The position numbers were made by a program, and so were the translations under genes. The notes beneath the pieces are model-generated. The model ran no database searches and was not told the DNA's origin. It was given only the letters and a program-made list of their open reading frames with translations. Of a DNA stretch of 64,000 nt, positions 34,266-46,184 are shown piece after piece (the stretch's first letter is position 1; each line of letters starts with the position of its first letter). The stretch spans positions 5,309,001 to 5,373,000 of the forward strand of contig CM073535.1 in NCBI GenBank assembly GCA_037074615.1, read 5' to 3'. Source of the DNA: Leucaena leucocephala. Its lineage: Eukaryota; Streptophyta; Magnoliopsida; Fabales; Fabaceae.

Positions 34266-36229
34266 TAAAAGAAGAAGTAATTATATAAGGAACTCCTGAG
34301 ATGCACGAAGGATTCGATTCAATTCAATTCATTTAATTATTATTGTATTTGGTTATACCTATATTTTATTTACGATTTTTTAATTAAAAGTTAAATACAT
34401 TATGCTACTAAGAAAGCTTCACACATACATTGTATAAAGTCAAATTGGAGTATTATCAGGACCAATTAAGGATGTGATATTTTTCTTTTCACAAAGATTC
34501 ATTGATTTTTTAGATTTCATCCAATCCATATTTAATCCATTTCTCTATTCGAATAAAATTGTATGTTTTGACAATCTTTTGGAAACAAATAATTCTGATT
34601 TGTTTTTCATCCATCAAATGTTGATCCCCAAGATCCATTTTTCTCTTCCAATAAATCTTCAATGACCTACTTTTAAATTTATTAAATGACAATTTTAGTT
34701 TATTTAATTTTATTCAATTAAACGTTCATATATTTTTTTTTATTTATGATTATTGATCCTTTGTTAAGAAATTAAGTGGTCTTACTATCGAAAAAGAAAT
34801 TAACTGGTCTCAATTATTCAGATTGCATTTTATATAATATATATATATATATTCAAACTAGATATTTCCCCTCATAATGCACAAGATAGATAATAAACTT
34901 CAAAGTTTTTTAATTGGAAATATTTTTTCTAGCATTTAAAATATTCAGAAAAAATGAAAAATTAAAAGAAAGGTAAGCACCCACACAAGATCCAATGAAA
35001 TGTTTATTGAAAAAAAAATACCAGTACTAAAAGAAAGTTACACATAGCTCACAAGGAGCCAGTATTATTTATAACATATAATTTTATATTGATGTTGATT
35101 ATTGATTCCAATTAAATTATTGTGCCATAATTAATTGAGTCAACCTAATTTGATGATAGCCAAAAGGTAATTTTGTTTTAATTGCCGGAGATCCTCAAAG
35201 ATAAGATGCCAACAAATATCACGATTCATGAATGTTGAAATTAAATATGTCAAGATAATTAAATCACTATAATTTACATCCTTCAAAAAGAGCTTAAAGA
35301 ATTAATTATAATTTTTAAATTCTAAAATAAACTTAAAGCTAAGTCTATCCATATAACTAAGATAGTTAAACTCAACAGTATATGATTAAACAATTAAAAT
35401 GAAAACAATTTGGTTTAATTATATTTTAAAACTAAATAATTGAAATTAAATCTATCAATAATATTCATAATTTATCATACTTAACAAAGAAATTTCTATA
35501 AAATTCATATATAAAGTCGCTAAATATTATCAAATCTAAAAATTTAGTACAGGTTTAAGAGTAAATTAATGCGGTTTTATAAATTAGAAATATAAAAACA
35601 ATAAATTTTGTGAGTAAATTCACAAATTTAGCCTAGTTTGTAGTTAATACTAGTTTAAATAGAGTCGACCAAATTTTGTAAAGTAGAAATATAAAAATGG
35701 TAAACCCGTTGAGTCAACTTATGAGTTTAACAATGATGCATGTAACTATCATTGAGAAATGTCTCCACTTCCCCTTTATGTTCACTTATTATCTTGGATT
35801 AACTTTAAATGGTTGAAATTTACCATCCTATAAAAATATTATTAAATAAATATTTTAGTACCATACTTGGTAAAACCATTTTTATTCGAGATTGCCTTTA
35901 TCAATGAATTTCCAAGGAAAATGTTTTGAGGGCAGATTAATTTTGCGTACATTTTTCTTTATATTCTTTTAAAGAATATGAGACAGAAAAGAGCATGGTG
36001 TGTGTATGGAATCAGTCCTTAATTTAGAAGGTCCCATCCATTCAATGTATAATGAACCTTTTTTTTTTACCTCAAAATGTACAATCATTTCAACTATGAA
36101 TCTGTATCATTCATTAGGCCAAATCGCACAAAAAAGATCCAACACTCAATGGTTAACAAATTTCAACACCCCTACCCATGCAAGCGCCTTGAGAATCACT
36201 CTTCATCGCCAAACAAAAATTAAGCAACC
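32069..36229. other. Gene-free interval between germin-like copy 2 and the germin-like pseudogene
   Basis: 32069-32370 is the promoter of copy 2, homologous to that of copy 1, with CACGTG at about 32244. The rest is AT-rich. Features seen: a GC-rich patch at 33370-33430, a CT/GA-rich patch at 33585-33660, a (TA) run at 34231-34261 and another near 34838-34852. Open frames of 60-77 codons here have no recognisable family. Confidence 0.4.
34231..34261. repeat. (TA)n microsatellite
   Basis: About 15 uninterrupted TA units, preceded by a T-run at 34202-34216. Confidence 0.95.
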
Positions 36230-36959
36230 ATGATCTCTCTCATTTCCTTCATCTTTTTCCTCTTGTCCTCCTCCTCTAATTTCTAAGCTTCTTCAGCATT
36301 AGATTTCTGTGTTGCAAACAAAGCAGCTCCGATTGGTCCCAATGGATTTTCATGCAAAGATCCCAAAAAAGTAACTGTAGATGACTGTTTTCAAAGGCTT
36401 AGATGTTCCTGCGAACAACACAAATCTCTACAAATTTGGGTTCAAACCAGTGTTTGATGCTCATCTTCTTGGGCTCAACAGTCTCAGATTCTCCATCGCT
36501 CGTGCAGATTTTGAGAAAGGTTCTGTAGTGCCGATTCATTCACATCCTCTAGTTTCAGAAATCTCTTTCCTTTTGGAAGGAAAAGTAAGTTTTGGATTCA
36601 TTTCATCTGACAACACTAATGAAAAATCTCTCGATAAAGGAGATGTCTTCGTTGTTCCTCCTGGTTTACTGCACTTTGCATTCAATGACGGTACGTAACA
36701 TAACACTCAGTTATCTTTATTTGATCACTCTTCGTTGATATTCGTTTTATGATTATAATCATGATCATGATCATGTAATTTGGTTTTCAAGTGACACTCC
36801 AGGAACAGCAATTGTAGGATTAGTTCAAGCCCTCCAGTGCAAGTTTTGGACCTGGCACTGTTCCAAAGCGATTTAGCAAGTCCAGTGATAGCATCGAGCA
36901 ATTTGATTAATGTTGAGGAAGTCAAGAGACTTAAGGATGTTTTTAAAGGATCCGGCTAA
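36230..36959 (+). pseudogene. Germin-like pseudogene (copy 3, opposite strand)
   Basis: A third germin-like copy, more diverged and on the plus strand. ATG at 36230 opens a signal-peptide-like run that stops at a TAA (36284-36286) after 18 codons; beyond it the frame continues as germin (DFCVANKAAP, GFSCKDPKKVTVDD). A frameshift follows near 36378. The body 36384-36698 carries a box 1 with HSHPLVSE (His, His, Glu kept) and a box 2 with PPGLLHF. An intron-like GT...AG interval follows at about 36692-36790, then a further frameshift near 36830, and the C-terminal part ends at TAA 36957-36959. With one nonsense codon and two frameshifts it cannot make a full protein. It belongs to a different germin-like subgroup from the two intact genes. 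Confidence 0.88.
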
Positions 36960-39110
36960 AATATTAGATATGAGAAAATTATTGTCGTTGAAAACAGATT
37001 TTTTTTTTTTTGAATAATTATTACATATCCTTGTAATAATAATTGCCTCAAGTGAATTAATTTAGTTTATTTTCATATGTTGTAACTGTAGAAGACTTAA
37101 AAGGAAGAAAAATGAATTAAAAATGAGACGAGATAAAAGATAGATCACTCATACAGATTTTTACCAGTAATATTTTGGTAAATAATAATGAATTTCTTGC
37201 ATGAATGAACATTTTTATGTGTAATGATCTTCAATGTTTTCATAACTAGATTAGACATTGAACCAACCAAGACACTGATCCAAGGTTTAGTGGTGTGACT
37301 GTGGTAAGACCAGTTATAATTAAATTCCTTCAATTAATTAATATAATTTAAAAATATGTATGAAAATTATAAAAATTAAATATCTTCGACAATATTTATT
37401 CATATGGTATAAATCTATGGTTAGACATGACTGTGGTCAGACATGGTAAATTAATATTTATGCTCAATTACACACCAATACTACAATATATGGTATAAAT
37501 CTATCTATTGTCTATCATAAATCACCAAAATTATTAAATATACCATATTAATCGACCAACCAAATTAGCATAAGCTTCCGCAACTAACTAGAGGTCCAGC
37601 GCTACCATTAAATTATCAAACATATATATAACACTAAAGAAAAACCACCCAAAAAACAAATAAAAACACAAAATAACATAATTTTAGTTTATTGAAAAAG
37701 ATTTAAAAAATAAGAAGAAAAAACGGGTTCTAATTCTAACTGATTATCCACAGACTGTTTAACCGATTTTCAGGTGTTCCGAATCGGACATATGGCATGT
37801 GCCCAGTTCAATTGGTCGAACTGGTCGGTCCATTCCTGTTCTAACAACACTGGTTATCTCGCTTGGTCAACATGCTAACAATGGCTTCCACAGAATCGCT
37901 GATAACATTTCTTCCATCCAATTCTCCTCCCAAAATAATAGCCTTCCTATCAACAATCACTCGGAGGAAAATAATCTTCTGCGCAGAGACCCCATTTATA
38001 CGTACGTTCCCCTGCATCTTCCTTCGGAGTTACGTAAGTTCCTTAGGAATTGAGTCCCTTATTAGCTTTAATTTCAATTAGTCTCATTGAATCGAACCTT
38101 AATTACGATCGATCTGCAATTCAGGCTACATATCTCAAGGGCCATATGCCCTAGGAAGGGCATCCAAAATTCGTTTTTATCATAAAGTGTTTTTTTGTGA
38201 CCACGTAAGTCTGTATCAAAGGTATGTTAAGAACATTTGATGCAATCTTCATAATCATATGATAAGAACATAGTCAGAGGTTTCAAGATAAACATAATCT
38301 ACATGAAGCAAAATATGACAGATCATAAGAGGATTATATAGTCACCATTAATTAGATATTGTTAATTGTCTCTAAATATGGGATCAGGATCATGCTTGTC
38401 TTCTGGTTCCTGTCCTCTAGTCTCTCCAACTTAAAATAGATCTACTTTACATTGATCTGAGAAACTATAAGGTCATGTGAATTTACAGAGACAAACGAGA
38501 TCTCTAAATTTGTTAATTAAACATATATATATATATATAGTCACAGCTGACATGTCCTTTAATATATTTTATGAATATAATATCCTTGGTGCTTATGTAA
38601 ATAAATAGTCTTTCACTTAATTAAACAAATTAATTAATTCGATTAATGAATGTGAGAAAATAGCATAAGATTATCTTTTTATTAAGTTGACTCATGCATT
38701 CAGGGTATCGCCCTTCATCTTCTCACAAATATAGTAGCTTAATTTTACTAAGAAAGGGAAGGTCAAGATACTATCTTATTTTTCTCGCTCTTTATTTGTA
38801 GAAATCAAAATCTAGTATAGCTTTGATATATATATATATATACATATACATATATCTATATATCTATATATATATATATATTATTCTATTTTGTTTATTG
38901 TTACTACCTCGCTAGCTAGCAAAAACTCTAGCCTCTTAAATAATTAGTTAAGAGTTCAATTATCAACTCTTATATATATGAACCAAACTTTACTAGATAA
39001 TTCGGATTTCTTATTTAGTTTGCCATCTTTATTGAATCATTGTACTTTATATATCAGACAACTTTGACAGACTAATTATAAGAATGTTTTTTTGGTTTTC
39101 ATTTTTTTAG
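36960..39110. other. Spacer and promoter region of GH17 copy 1
   Basis: Mostly AT-rich. 38230-38460 is a block repeated at 42460-42680. (TA)-rich tracts lie at 38522-38540 and 38827-38880. 37735-37855 holds a possible DNA-transposon end (reversed, CAGTGTTGTTAGAACAGG). No gene recognised. Confidence 0.45.
37735..37856 (-). repeat. Fragment resembling the end of a CAGTGTTGTTA-type DNA transposon
   Basis: On the minus strand the block begins CAGTGTTGTTAGAACAGG and continues with GGACC, GTTCGACC and TTGAAC words, a pattern common at the ends of plant non-autonomous elements. The other end was not found. Tentative. Confidence 0.3.
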
Positions 39111-39120
39111 GGTTTGCAAA

Positions 39121-40134
39121 ATGATGATGAGACTTGACCAAATCGCCATAGCCTTGTGTGCCCTAGTAGCAACAGTAGAAGCAGCTGCTCCTATAGGAGT
39201 TAACTATGGAAGACTAGGAGACAACCTTCCTCCTCCGGCCGAGGTTGTTCAAATGTTCCAGCAAAATGGCATCACCAAGATGAGACTATTCGACCCTGAC
39301 GTTAATGTTCTCAACGCTCTCAGAAAATCCAACATTGGTGTCGCTCTCTGTGTACTAAACCAGGATTTGCAGCTCTTGTCCACCAGTATGGATGCCGTCA
39401 ACGGCTGGTTTGCCGCCAACATTGACCCGTTCCTCAACGATGTCGCCTTCGAGTACATCGTGGTCGGAAACGAGCTAGTTCCCGGAGACCTGGCCAACTT
39501 CATACTTCCCGTAATGCAGAACATTCAAGCCGTACTCGATACTCGGAAAATTACCAGCATTGGTGTGACAACCTGCGTGGCTACCACAGTATTTGGAAAT
39601 TCATATCCTCCTTCAGCATCTGTATTCGCAGACAATTCCAAAGACGTCATGATCAAGATTCTAGGGTTCCTTGCATATACTCATAATCCTCTATTCATCA
39701 ATCTGTATCCCTATTTTGCATATGCATCTGATCCTGCAAACGTGCGCTTGGATTACGCTCAGTTCACAGCTCCAAGCGTTGTGGTTCAGGACGGAGCATT
39801 AGGGTATACGAATATGCTTGACGCCATGATTGATGCATTTTTCTGGGCAATGGAGAAAGTGGAAGTGACTAATGTGGGCGTGGTGGTGTCTGAAAGTGGT
39901 TGGCCTTCTGCTGGTAATGGTGATCTAACAAATCCAACATTGGCTTCGACTTATAATAAGAACTATGCGAAGCGAATCACCACACAGAATGGAACACCGA
40001 AGAAACCTGACGCAGTGATTCCCGGTTTCATTTTTGCAATGTTCAATGAGGATCAAAAGCCTGCTGGTGTGGAGCAAAACTTCGGACTCTTCTTTCCAAC
40101 CAAGCAACCTGTTTATCCAGTTTTTCCGCTCTGA
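39121..40134 (+). CDS. GH17 endo-beta-1,3-glucanase, PR-2 like (copy 1)
   Basis: Secreted glycoside hydrolase family 17 enzyme that cleaves beta-1,3-glucan (callose, fungal walls). 337 aa in one coding exon. Signal peptide about 1-23, ending VEAAA, then the mature start PIGVNYGRLGDNLP. Both catalytic glutamates are present: Glu118 in VGNELVPG and Glu258 in SESGWPS. INLYPYFAYASD, FFWAMEK and the C-terminal FNEDQKPAGVEQNFGLFFP are typical. It ends at FPL, without a GPI-signal or X8 domain, like PR-2 proteins. An AG at 39109-39110, ten bases before ATG, suggests a leader intron as in the other copies. ATG-ATG-ATG at the start leaves the exact initiator open. It is about 65-70% identical by eye to copy 2. 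Confidence 0.96.
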   Translation: MMMRLDQIAIALCALVATVEAAAPIGVNYGRLGDNLPPPAEVVQMFQQNGITKMRLFDPDVNVLNALRKSNIGVALCVLNQDLQLLSTSMDAVNGWFAANIDPFLNDVAFEYIVVGNELVPGDLANFILPVMQNIQAVLDTRKITSIGVTTCVATTVFGNSYPPSASVFADNSKDVMIKILGFLAYTHNPLFINLYPYFAYASDPANVRLDYAQFTAPSVVVQDGALGYTNMLDAMIDAFFWAMEKVEVTNVGVVVSESGWPSAGNGDLTNPTLASTYNKNYAKRITTQNGTPKKPDAVIPGFIFAMFNEDQKPAGVEQNFGLFFPTKQPVYPVFPL

Positions 40135-40829
40135 ATTTTATTCTAAATGTGCTTCAAGCATGCATGTATGGTGCTTATAACTACTAATATTTATATATGA
40201 ATAAAATATAAGTATCTTGACTTCATTTATATACCTCAAATAATAATAATAATAATATTTTAAGTCTTTAAAAGAAATACTGATTTTAATTTTTAAGGCT
40301 TTCATAAATTGATTTTAATACTTTTAGTTTCACTGGTATGGTGAGCATTTAAATATTAAATACTAGGTGCCTTTTTTATATAATCTTTGTTTTAAAATCC
40401 TAATCTTTGTTTTGGCAAAATTATGAAATTCATGTATATTAAGAAATCACGTTAATATATTATTTTTTAAAAAAAAAAAAAGCAGCTAAAGATTTCTTCA
40501 TAATTTCAAAAATTCAAAATCAATAACAAAAAAAGAAGGAATTAACGTGATAAGTTTCCTCTTATATATATTAAATTTTCAGTTTAACAGAATCATGGAC
40601 GAGTACAGTCCTTATATCTTTCATCATTGGCGGAGTCAGGGTACCTTAGGTTAATATAGGGTAAGTTATTTTTTAAAAAAAAAAAATAAGTAGCAATATT
40701 TATTATTATGTAAAGCTAAAATTATAAATATTAAAATTATAAAAAAGTTTATTCCCCACACCCTCACTTATGCGACTTAAAATTTTGCATGAAATGTTAC
40801 AAAACACAGAGAGAGTTCATAAGAGAATT
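40135..40829. other. 3' flank of GH17 copy 1
   Basis: ATGAATAAAATA at about 40197 may be the polyadenylation region. The rest is AT-rich with an A-run near 40470 and no coding signal. Confidence 0.4.
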
Positions 40830-41720
40830 TTAGTAACCATTAATTGGGTATACTTAATTGGCCCAAGCCATGGATATGTCTCAATTAAATTTGGATATAT
40901 ACATTAATCAAATTTTATGTTGCTTCCTTTTATTGGTATGTTATGATATTCTCTCATTGATTATGTGAATTAATATTATTTCATTTATTGGAATATGATG
41001 AACAAATAGTAAAATATAATCTCTTTGATTAGTTGAGTTATTAAGGCTATATAGATAGGATTTACTAGTCCTTCACACACAATCAAATTTCTTTCATTCT
41101 GATCATTATCTCACAAATATCATAATTTTGCGTAATTTAGGAAATAAATAAAGATTAATAGCACAAAAAAGGGTAATTGATCTGATAAGTTCTTTTGTAT
41201 ATGAAGAAGACAAAAATATTAGTCACTTTCTTAAATGTTGATTGGTTATGTTGTAAGAGTGATTAGTCCCTTATGTTAGACTTAACCTTTTATGTTACAA
41301 ATATATTTTTTTTTTTGTTATACAGATATATTTGTTAATTTTTACCGCCTCACAATATATTTTTGGGCCACAGCCCTAAAATGATTAACCCCCGTTGGCC
41401 CAAATCGAGCGGGATTTCATGCAGCCCAATTAATCTTCTTAAACAAAATTAATTAGGAGAGTTAACATAGTTAGCGTTTAGCTAATTTTTTTAACATCTA
41501 GGGATTCGATCCTTGATAGTGTTTATGAATGTGGCCAACACTAAAATATATTTACGGAGTATACAGTGTAAAGGGGTTAGCTACTGCTCCCAATGATAGA
41601 TGCCCTAGGCTTATCTTAAAATGCCCATTTAACCCAAGGTAAGAACATTACAGTCAACTTGTTTGTGTAAAGAGCAGCATTGTGACAGTTCATCTTCTAT
41701 TCAGCAATATGATATGTGTC
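40830..41720 (+). pseudogene. Orphan promoter and leader exon of a lost GH17 gene
   Basis: Blocks here match, in the same order, the upstream region of GH17 copy 2: 40840-41130 with 43105-43435, 41345-41660 with 43675-43815, and the leader exon CAGTTCATCTTCTATTCAGC at 41687 with 44637. No glucanase coding sequence follows; a MITE-like element starts at 41731. Best read as a tandem duplicate whose coding exon was lost. Confidence 0.7.
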
Positions 41721-41730
41721 TTTGTGTGTG

Positions 41731-42185
41731 TGTTTAGGTTTAGATAAAATTTAAATTTTAAAATAAATAACTATATTTGTCTAAAAAAATTTTTGAACTG
41801 AACTATAATTTAAAACTAAAATTTCAGATAAACTGGTCAGAGTAGCTTATTAAACAGTAAAAGAGCTTATATATTAACTAATTATTATATTATCCCTATT
41901 TTTTCTTTCACCCTCTCTACTCTCTCTATTTTTTTTACACCTCTCTCCTCTCTCTTATATTTTATACACTATCTTTCCTCTCTCATCTCTCATATATTTA
42001 ATAATTATACCCTTTTTCGTAATTTATCAATAATAAAAATATTTTTAAAACTAACTATCTAAATACTCATTTATTCAAAACTACTTTTTTTTCATAAGAT
42101 CTTCTCTATAAGCCATTTTTTTAAAAGATACTAAAAAATTATTTTTTTTCATAAGTCATCTTTTAAATTCTTATCCAAACAGGCT
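41731..42185. mobile_element. Non-autonomous DNA element of the GTTTGGATA-ended family, copy B
   Basis: Left end TGTTTAGGTTTAGATAAAAT; right end reads, reversed, GCCTGTTTGGATAAGA. The core is CT-rich (41910-42000). Same end type and layout as 29812-30670 and 47107-47812, with a different core. No clear target duplication. Confidence 0.5.
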
Positions 42186-44611
42186 CTATTTTGAATTTAG
42201 ATATGTAACCAGAGTTAATTTATCTTATTAATATTTTTGGTATATATGTAATGGAAATATATAATAGCATGAGGTGGCTCCCACCAAGTAGCAGCTTATG
42301 GTTATGGAATAAACCTCAATGCCTATGTGATAACTGAAAATATGAATATAGAGGCCATATTTTCTATGAATCTATAACAGTTTGCTAATGTTATATATGT
42401 CATCATTTGACCAAGTCATCAGGAAATGCATTACATTGATGATAAACTTCATCATGTGACCATACGATGATAGGTTTGATGTAATCTTCATACTAATATA
42501 TTATATGCACGATAAGAACATAGTCAAAGGTTTAATTTTAAGATAAACATAATCTACGTGAAGCACACTTATCTGATAGATCATCATAAGAGGATTTTAG
42601 TGATGAGCATTAATTAGATTTAGTCAATTGGTCAACGTCGTGTCTGCCTTATGGTTCATGTCCTCTAGTCTCCCTGACTTAAAGTAGATATATTTGATAA
42701 TCTAATAAAACAGTAAGGACTAATCTGAAAAATAAATAAATAAATAATCTTCTAAAGGAATCAAATGAAATTTTGTGGGCATGGCTAAAATATATTTGGC
42801 TAATATATCATCTCCAGAATTTACTTATCTTGAGCCTTGTTAAATCTCTAAATATATGAATTAAAACAAAAGCTTCAATAGATATTAAGGATTTTTATTT
42901 ATTTTTCCATATTTATTTAATTATTATACTTTATATAAAAGCTGAAACTGAATCACTATATAAAAATAATGTTCTATACTTTGTCCTCATGTCCTCATAC
43001 TAATTAAACTAGTAGTCTGTATGTGTGCAAGTTCAAGATAAGTTATTTGTATTCATTTTATTAAATTCTCCGATCTCACTTTGCTATATGGTCTATTTTT
43101 TTAATATAGAATTTTAGTCACAATTAATTGGGTATACTTAATTGGCCAAAGCCATGGATACGTGTTAATTAAATGTAGAGATATACATTAACCAAATTTT
43201 ATGTTGCGTCCTTTTATTGGTATATTATGATATTATCAGTAATTATGTGAATGAATATTCTTTCATTTATTAGGATGGATTAATTGGATTAACGAATATG
43301 GAAAAAAATAGTAAAATATAATCTCGTTGATTAGTTGAATTATGTTAAATTTAAGGCTATGTAGATAGGATTTACTAGTCCTTCACAGTTCCCTCTCATA
43401 ATCAAGATTTGTTTGATTCTCATTATCTCACAAATAAAAATTAATAATAGAGAAAAGGTAATTTACAAAACTATAAATTAAATTATTGTATATATTGGGA
43501 AGATACAGAATAATGAATATATGCACTATCGAGAAAATAAATGGAATTAAGATTCCGACGTATATTTTTTGTTATTATCGGGGCGAAATGAAAAATCCTT
43601 CTTATTTTCATTTCTTACAAAAATCTTCTTTTTTTTGGTATACTACAAAAATATTTTTTAATTTCTACAGCCTGGCAATATATTTTTGGGCCACCGCCAT
43701 GTGAGGATTAAATAACAGCAAATCGCTATTGGCCCAAATCGATGCTGGAGTCCATTCTGCCCAAGGTAAGAATAAGAGTTCTTACACACACACACACATC
43801 CCAAGGTAAGAATATTACAGGCAACTTGATTAGAAGATTATGAAGCTTCATATCTATATTTTGAACACTATTGTCACGAGAAAAAGATTATATTGATTAG
43901 AAAAATTATATTCATAAAGATAGAAAATTGATAAATTATTTTTTTAAAAAAAAATTGAAATCAAACATATATAGAACTAAATTTCAACTTAAAACAAACG
44001 TTATGCCTAAAATCAATGTAAAATAATAACTTTTTAACTCATTATAATCAAAATAAAAAATAACAAAGTGTAAAAAAAAAATTCTTACAAAGTCACCCCA
44101 TAAGTTAGATGGGTTGTTTAGGTGGGGCACGTGTAAATAGGTCCATCTTTAAATAGGTTGGAAATTCCAACCCAAAGCCCAAGCAGGCCCAAACGACATA
44201 GTTTCCTACCTGATATTTTAAAATTCATGATTGATTTCCCACTATCTTTTGTTAAAATTCATGATTGATTTCCCACTATCTTTTGTTAAAATTCATGATT
44301 GATTCCCACCACCTTTTTTTTCGGGGCAAAAATAATCTATTTTTGGTGAGATCTATTGATTGATTATTATTTATATTGTTATTATGTCGGAAAAGGAAAC
44401 TCGTTGATGACCGAGCATATAGGGAAGATATTTTGTGCCTCAGAAAGGAATTTAACTTCCAATTTAGTGGAAGTTTCCTCTTATACATGAAACACGGCAA
44501 TAACTTGTCAAGCAATTAAGGGAATTTATATTAAAGGAAACAAATAATAGGTAGTAGGAGTTCTTTATATATATATATAGCACAAACAAGGGATTAAGAG
44601 ACAACTTTTTT
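42186..44611 (+). promoter_or_regulatory. Upstream region of GH17 copy 2, built of duplicated blocks
   Basis: 42460-42680 repeats 38230-38460 (upstream of copy 1). 43105-43435 repeats 40840-41130. 44383-44580 repeats 47837-48020 (upstream of copy 3). 44217-44312 holds a 36-base unit (AAAATTCATGATTGATTTCC) three times. The blocks are non-coding and define the tandem duplication units of the cluster. Confidence 0.65.
44217..44312. repeat. Triplicated 36-bp tandem repeat
   Basis: Three head-to-tail copies of AAAATTCATGATTGATTTCC followed by CACTATCTTTTGTT; the first two are nearly identical and the third is diverged. A related single word occurs at 46915. Confidence 0.85.
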
Positions 44612-44670
44612 TGTAATAAAGAGCGCCATTGAGATCAGTTCATCTTCTATTCAGCAATATCATCAACTCT
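44612..44670 (+). other. Inferred 5'UTR leader exon of GH17 copy 2
   Basis: CAGTTCATCTTCTATTCAGC and following bases, then a strong donor CT/GTAAGT at 44670-44671. The intron would end at TTCTGCAG (45147), 17 bases before the ATG. The same block and donor occur at 48095-48135 for copy 3, which supports a conserved leader exon. Its transcription start is not known. Confidence 0.6.
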
Positions 44671-45164
44671 GTAAGTTGTTCGATCCCCTTCTTGTCTGTG
44701 ACTGGTTTAGATAAATATAAAACTTCACGCATGTTCCTTCCTTCTTAGGTTTCTCTTTCTGTATAGTTTTAACTCTTTTATCTGATGAAGCTTTTTAACA
44801 ACTCTTTTCACTGAAAAAAGTTTATATTGTTTAAAAAGAGTTTATATTCATGAAGGCAAACAAGTACAAAGCTTTATTAGAAAAAGAAAAGTTTTACTTT
44901 TAGCCTTGACCCAGATACCATTAATCAAAGAAAACAAATCAATATATAATTAATTATACTGTATTGCTTGTACTGTCAAAATTTTCCAATGGTGAAGTGC
45001 TTCACGTGCCCGAATAAGATAGGATTTCTTTACCATGTGCAGTCAATATCTAATTTAATTATTTTTTACCAATAAAACTAAACAAAAATTACCTTATTTT
45101 ATTGCATATAAAACGTACTAACTACTTATATTTCTTTTCTTCTGCAGGATCTTTTTTTGGAAGA

Positions 45165-46184
45165 ATGATGATGCTGATCATTCAAATCGCTCTTGGCTTG
45201 TGTGCTTTAGCAGCAAGAACAGATGCATCATTTGCTGTCGGTGTTAACTATGGAAGACTAGGAGACAACCTGCCACCTCCAATCGAGGTGGTTAAACTAT
45301 ACCAAAAAAACGGCATAACCGACATGAGGCTCTTCGACCCTGACATTGCTGTTCTTGAAGCCCTAAGAAACACCCACATTGCTCTCACTCTCGGCATTCG
45401 AAACCAGGATTTACCCACCATGGCTGCCAGCATGGAACCCGTCAACACCTGGTTCAATACCTACGTTGAACCATACCTCGACGACATTGACTTCGTGTAC
45501 ATAGTTGTCGGAAATGAGCTTGTTCCTGGAGACTTGGCTAACTACATAGTCCCAGTGATGCAGAATTTCCAAACCCTACTCGATGCTCAGAAGTTAAACG
45601 GCATTTCTATGACAACCTGTGTGGCTACTACTGTCTTTGCAACTTCATTTCCTCCTTCGCAATCCGTTTTCTCAGACCAATCAAGAGCAGTCATGACTGG
45701 AATTCTAGGGTTTCTTTCAGCTCAAGGATCTCCTCTTTTGATCAATCTGTATCCATATTTTGCCTACGCGTCTGACCCTCACAACATACGCTTGGATTAT
45801 GCTCAGTTAAGTACAACAGATATTGTGGTTCAAGATGGAAGCTTGGGGTATTCCAACATCCTTGATGCTATGATAGATGCGTTTTTCTGGGCAATGGAGA
45901 AAGAGGGATTTGCTAACGTGGATGTTGTGGTTTCTGAGAGTGGTTGGCCTTCTGATGGTAATGGGGACTTTACAACTGTATCAATGGCGGCTACTTATAA
46001 TCAGAACTTCGTTAGACGTATTTCTTCACTGACAGGAACGCCAAAGAGACCAAACACTTTGATCGAAGGTTTTGTGTTTGCCATGTTCAATGAGAATCTT
46101 AAGCCTGCTGGTGTAGAACAGCATTTTGGACTGTTCTATCCTGACATGCGACCAGTTTATCCACTTTTCCCTGTTTTGCATTAG
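45165..46184 (+). CDS. GH17 endo-beta-1,3-glucanase, PR-2 like (copy 2)
   Basis: Complete 339-aa GH17 beta-1,3-glucanase. The open frame extends upstream to 45102, but that part is leader intron: a 3' splice site (TTCTGCAG) ends at 45147 and the ATG-ATG-ATG follows at 45165. Signal peptide about 1-22 (RTDAS), mature start FAVGVNYGRLGDNLP. Catalytic Glu in VGNELVPG (about 118) and in SESGWPS (about 258). INLYPYFAYASD, FFWAMEKEG and FNENLKPAGVEQHFGLFYP match the family. Ends VFPVLH-like (LFPVLH) with no GPI or X8 extension, so a secreted apoplastic form is likely. Next to two relatives in the same orientation, which indicates tandem duplication. Family members are often induced by pathogens; no such control is shown here. 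Confidence 0.96.
   Translation: MMMLIIQIALGLCALAARTDASFAVGVNYGRLGDNLPPPIEVVKLYQKNGITDMRLFDPDIAVLEALRNTHIALTLGIRNQDLPTMAASMEPVNTWFNTYVEPYLDDIDFVYIVVGNELVPGDLANYIVPVMQNFQTLLDAQKLNGISMTTCVATTVFATSFPPSQSVFSDQSRAVMTGILGFLSAQGSPLLINLYPYFAYASDPHNIRLDYAQLSTTDIVVQDGSLGYSNILDAMIDAFFWAMEKEGFANVDVVVSESGWPSDGNGDFTTVSMAATYNQNFVRRISSLTGTPKRPNTLIEGFVFAMFNENLKPAGVEQHFGLFYPDMRPVYPLFPVLH

Noticed and set aside
45102..45164. Upstream ATG of the GH17 copy 2 frame
   Set aside because: The extra 21 codons overlap a pyrimidine tract and TTCTGCAG splice acceptor, and would bury the signal peptide.
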